A stretch of 64,000 nt of DNA from Mactromeris polynyma (Eukaryota; Mollusca; Bivalvia; Venerida; Mactridae), in the NCBI GenBank assembly GCA_032209605.1, contig JASFXZ010000016.1, positions 4,960,001 to 5,024,000 on the forward strand, read 5' to 3'. Position 1 is the first letter of the stretch, and each line of letters begins with the position of its first letter. The notes under the pieces were generated by a model. The model made no database searches, was not told the origin of the DNA, and saw only the letters and a list, made by a program, of their open reading frames with translations. Positions 61,691-64,000 of the stretch are shown here, piece after piece. Position numbers and translations under genes: made by a program.

Positions 61691-62418
61691 AGGAGGGTCA
61701 TTACGGCCCTGTATCGTTCACCTGTTTACCTGAAGAAGTTTGTAACATGGCCAAGATTTTGTTCATTATGACTAAATATCTGACCAGGTTTCATGAAGAT
61801 CATGCAGAAAATGTAGCCTCTAAAGAATGTAGAAATTTGATTGTCCTTGATTTGACATAGTGACCTAGTTCTTGATCACACATGGCTCAGCCTCATACTT
61901 GACCTGTTGACAATATTTCATAAAGACTTGTAACGTTCTTACCAAGTATGCTGCATGTAGATCAGGTAGTATATGTAGCTTCGGGAACGGTTTCCGTGAT
62001 TTCATCATATGACCCCATTTTGAGCCCATGTGACCCAGATTCATATTTGACCTAGACTAAATGCGAACAAAGATCCTGATAATATGTCATGAAGATCCTT
62101 TAAAACATTTGATTTCTTGTAGAGTCAATTTATATTTACTAGGGAACAGTTGTAATCAAACTTTAAGGTGGTCATTTAATTGATGATATGTTGATAATGG
62201 TTAAGTATGACCTAGATTTTCCCAACTGACCTAAACTTCATAAAGTCAAACATTCTGACTAGTAGGTACTATAAAGATAAATCATCTGATATTTTGTTGA
62301 GAAAAAACCTTCTGACAGATAAGTTATTGTTGAAGACACAGGGCAAATGACACATGATGGGCACAGGTCAATCAGAATACTTCCACCTTGGGTACCTAGT
62401 CATCAGGTGAGCTAAAAA
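61690..62418 (-). repeat. Dispersed repeat ending TCAGGTGAGCTAAAAA, copy 2
   Basis: In + orientation it starts near GTTCACCTGTTTACCTGAAG and contains ACCAGGTTTCATGAAGATCA, several GACCTAG and TTGACCT phrases, and ends TCAGGTGAGCTAAAAA, the exact inverse of the start of the repeat at 51507. Interiors of the two copies differ, so they may be different members of a group sharing one end. Confidence 0.5.
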
Positions 62419-63229
62419 CAACACCACACATATTAACTCTTCACATTAAAATACTGAAACTAATGCGCACTACTTTAAAACATAATATGGTTTCCAATAG
62501 CGTCAGAACCAGTTACTTCCAGATTTCACAACAGCAAAAAAACGATGTTCAACAAGTATTGCTTAGTGTTAATTGCATACATTTCTAATCAAGCCTCTCC
62601 GTAGAATTGAATTAAAGTGTCAAGTGCTGACACAATAACATGAAATATTCAAAAGCAGGAAAAGAAATTTGCTGTCAACTATAATGACATGTTTTCTAAA
62701 TGTAGCAATGAAACACATGTTATGTACTGATGCTAGCGAAGGGAATATTGGAGTGCCTTTATGACATGGAATTCAATTAATGTGTATTACTCCATGGCAA
62801 CTGACTGTGGAATTCCATTCTTCGTCAAGTACTGACTTCAGCTTTGTTGACTACCAACATGTAACAAATGGAATAACATTAATTGATCCGCTAATCTAAC
62901 AGCCGCGTTCAAATTCTCTACAATACTCAAGATACTTTATAAACACTAAGACGTTTTATTGAGATTTTAACATATAACTGGTTCCGTGCGTACCATTCTG
63001 CGTAAAAGTAAGTGGTAGGGTCTGGTTTTGTAGACCAATAACTAGTGCCTAAGTACTTTTTTCATGTCCAATTGCATACAGGCTAAAAATTAAATAACCA
63101 TCTCTTTGTCTGAACATGTTACACTACCCATGTATAATTTCCTGTTACACTGTGTCATGTTGACAAACACAGATGTACGAGTGACGTTCATTTAATTCTG
63201 TCATTGGGCTTCTAGAAAACATATCATGA

Positions 63230-64000
63230 GACAAACTATTTGTTCTTTTTACTTCAATCCTTCAATGTATTCTCCTATGACAGAAATGCATTTTTGTAAT
63301 CTCAAAATCCATTTTTTGAACGCATGCAGAGAGGTAGTCATGTCTTGGCATACTCTGTCGACACTGCAAAATGGCACTACAAAGCGCACTTGGCGAGTCA
63401 TAACGAGGACGAGAAAGTTTTTCTTCAACAAATGAAACTGTCGCATGGACTAAGATCTGGTGAGTAAGGGTGTGGGAAAGCTGAGCAACCTGAACCAGCG
63501 TACACTTATTGGCAGCAGCATTATGAGGCATAAACCTCTAAATCCGGTGGCAGGTTTACGTTTTTGATAAAAGTTCTTTAATTTTGACAGTACACGCTCT
63601 TTGTAAAACTTGCCTGCAATTGTACGACCTTTTGGTAGTGGAATTTGAACGACGGGTCCATCAGCATTAAAAAATATTCAATACAAAACTTATCTTGCGC
63701 TTTTAATTCGTTGATCTTTACGCAACCACTGCTTATTACGATACGTCTTTGTGGTTATGAAGTAATAAACTCATGTTTCATCTCCGGTGAGCAGCTCTGA
63801 AAATCTGCATGTGTCACAGTTTTTGTATTTTTTACGAAGACGTTTGGCCATTTTCACACGGATGGCCTTTTGTTCTTCAGTTAGATGAAGCACCAATCGA
63901 GCACAAACCCTTTTAAGTTTTTATTCTAGAGTCATTTTTTTATTTACAAACCACTCTTAGCAATTTCTTTGATGTAAAACTGGCATCTTGTTTGATCGTA
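63230..64000 (-). mobile_element. Inactive mariner (DD34D-type) transposase, C-terminal part, runs off the window
   Basis: The - strand encodes, in broken frames, TEEQKAIRVKMAKRL (about 63850-63900), CDTCRFSELL and GDET (about 63770-63830, first catalytic Asp), NKQWLRKDQR, FFNADGPVVQIPLPKGR, ERVLSKLKNFYQKRKPATGF, PHNAAANK at the second catalytic Asp position, and the end QKCISVIGEYIEGLK (63250). Damage includes TGA in place of the Trp after GDET, stops in the linker, and a small deletion with frameshift around 63520-63535 that removes the second Asp. The missing 5' part lies beyond 64000. Confidence 0.85.

Overview
This is AT-rich animal nuclear DNA. It carries one recognisable host gene: a calbindin-32/calretinin-type hexa-EF-hand calcium-binding protein on the + strand, spread over about 48 kb. 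Ten coding exons are visible (7668-7753, 33224-33313, 35419-35505, 39472-39528, 41399-41482, 49221-49276, 50014-50059, 52836-52892, 53891-53962, 55896-56045). Their reading phases join perfectly. They encode the last 260 residues of the protein and end at TAA 56043-56045. The first coding exon or exons (about 45-50 residues, including the start of EF-hand 1) are not recognisable here and probably lie upstream of base 1. The protein is closer to invertebrate calbindin-32 than to vertebrate calbindin. That, together with the repeats, suggests a lophotrochozoan, most likely a mollusc. The taxon is an inference.

Layout: 1-7667 is upstream or first-intron DNA with several TIR-bounded, transposase-less elements, SINE copies, a LINE 3' end and a 17-bp minisatellite. 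The 25.5-kb intron 7754-33223 holds most of the tandem arrays: 34 bp at 9.2 kb, 37 and 36 bp at 12.4-13.8 kb, 11 bp at 18.0 kb, 73 bp at 18.3-22.1 kb and 32 bp at 24.5 kb. It also holds a TIR-bounded element with a tRNA-Thr-like pol III promoter (25.66-26.08 kb) and tRNA-derived SINEs. The later introns hold a 47-bp array, more short inverted-repeat elements and two weak candidate foreign coding segments (42.3 kb, + strand; 48.6-48.9 kb, - strand). Downstream of the stop codon (56046-64000) are a probable AT-rich 3' UTR, dispersed repeats, and the inactive 3' part of a mariner transposase on the - strand running off the window end.

No complete second gene, rRNA, CRISPR array or prokaryote-type operon is visible. 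The most interesting structures are in the repeats. One 17-bp motif belonging to a short inverted-repeat element is present in one or two copies, nine copies or about forty-two copies in different elements, as if the element seeds minisatellites. Two adjacent satellite arrays are diverged relatives of each other. A pol III-type tRNA promoter is enclosed by a perfect 36-bp inverted repeat.
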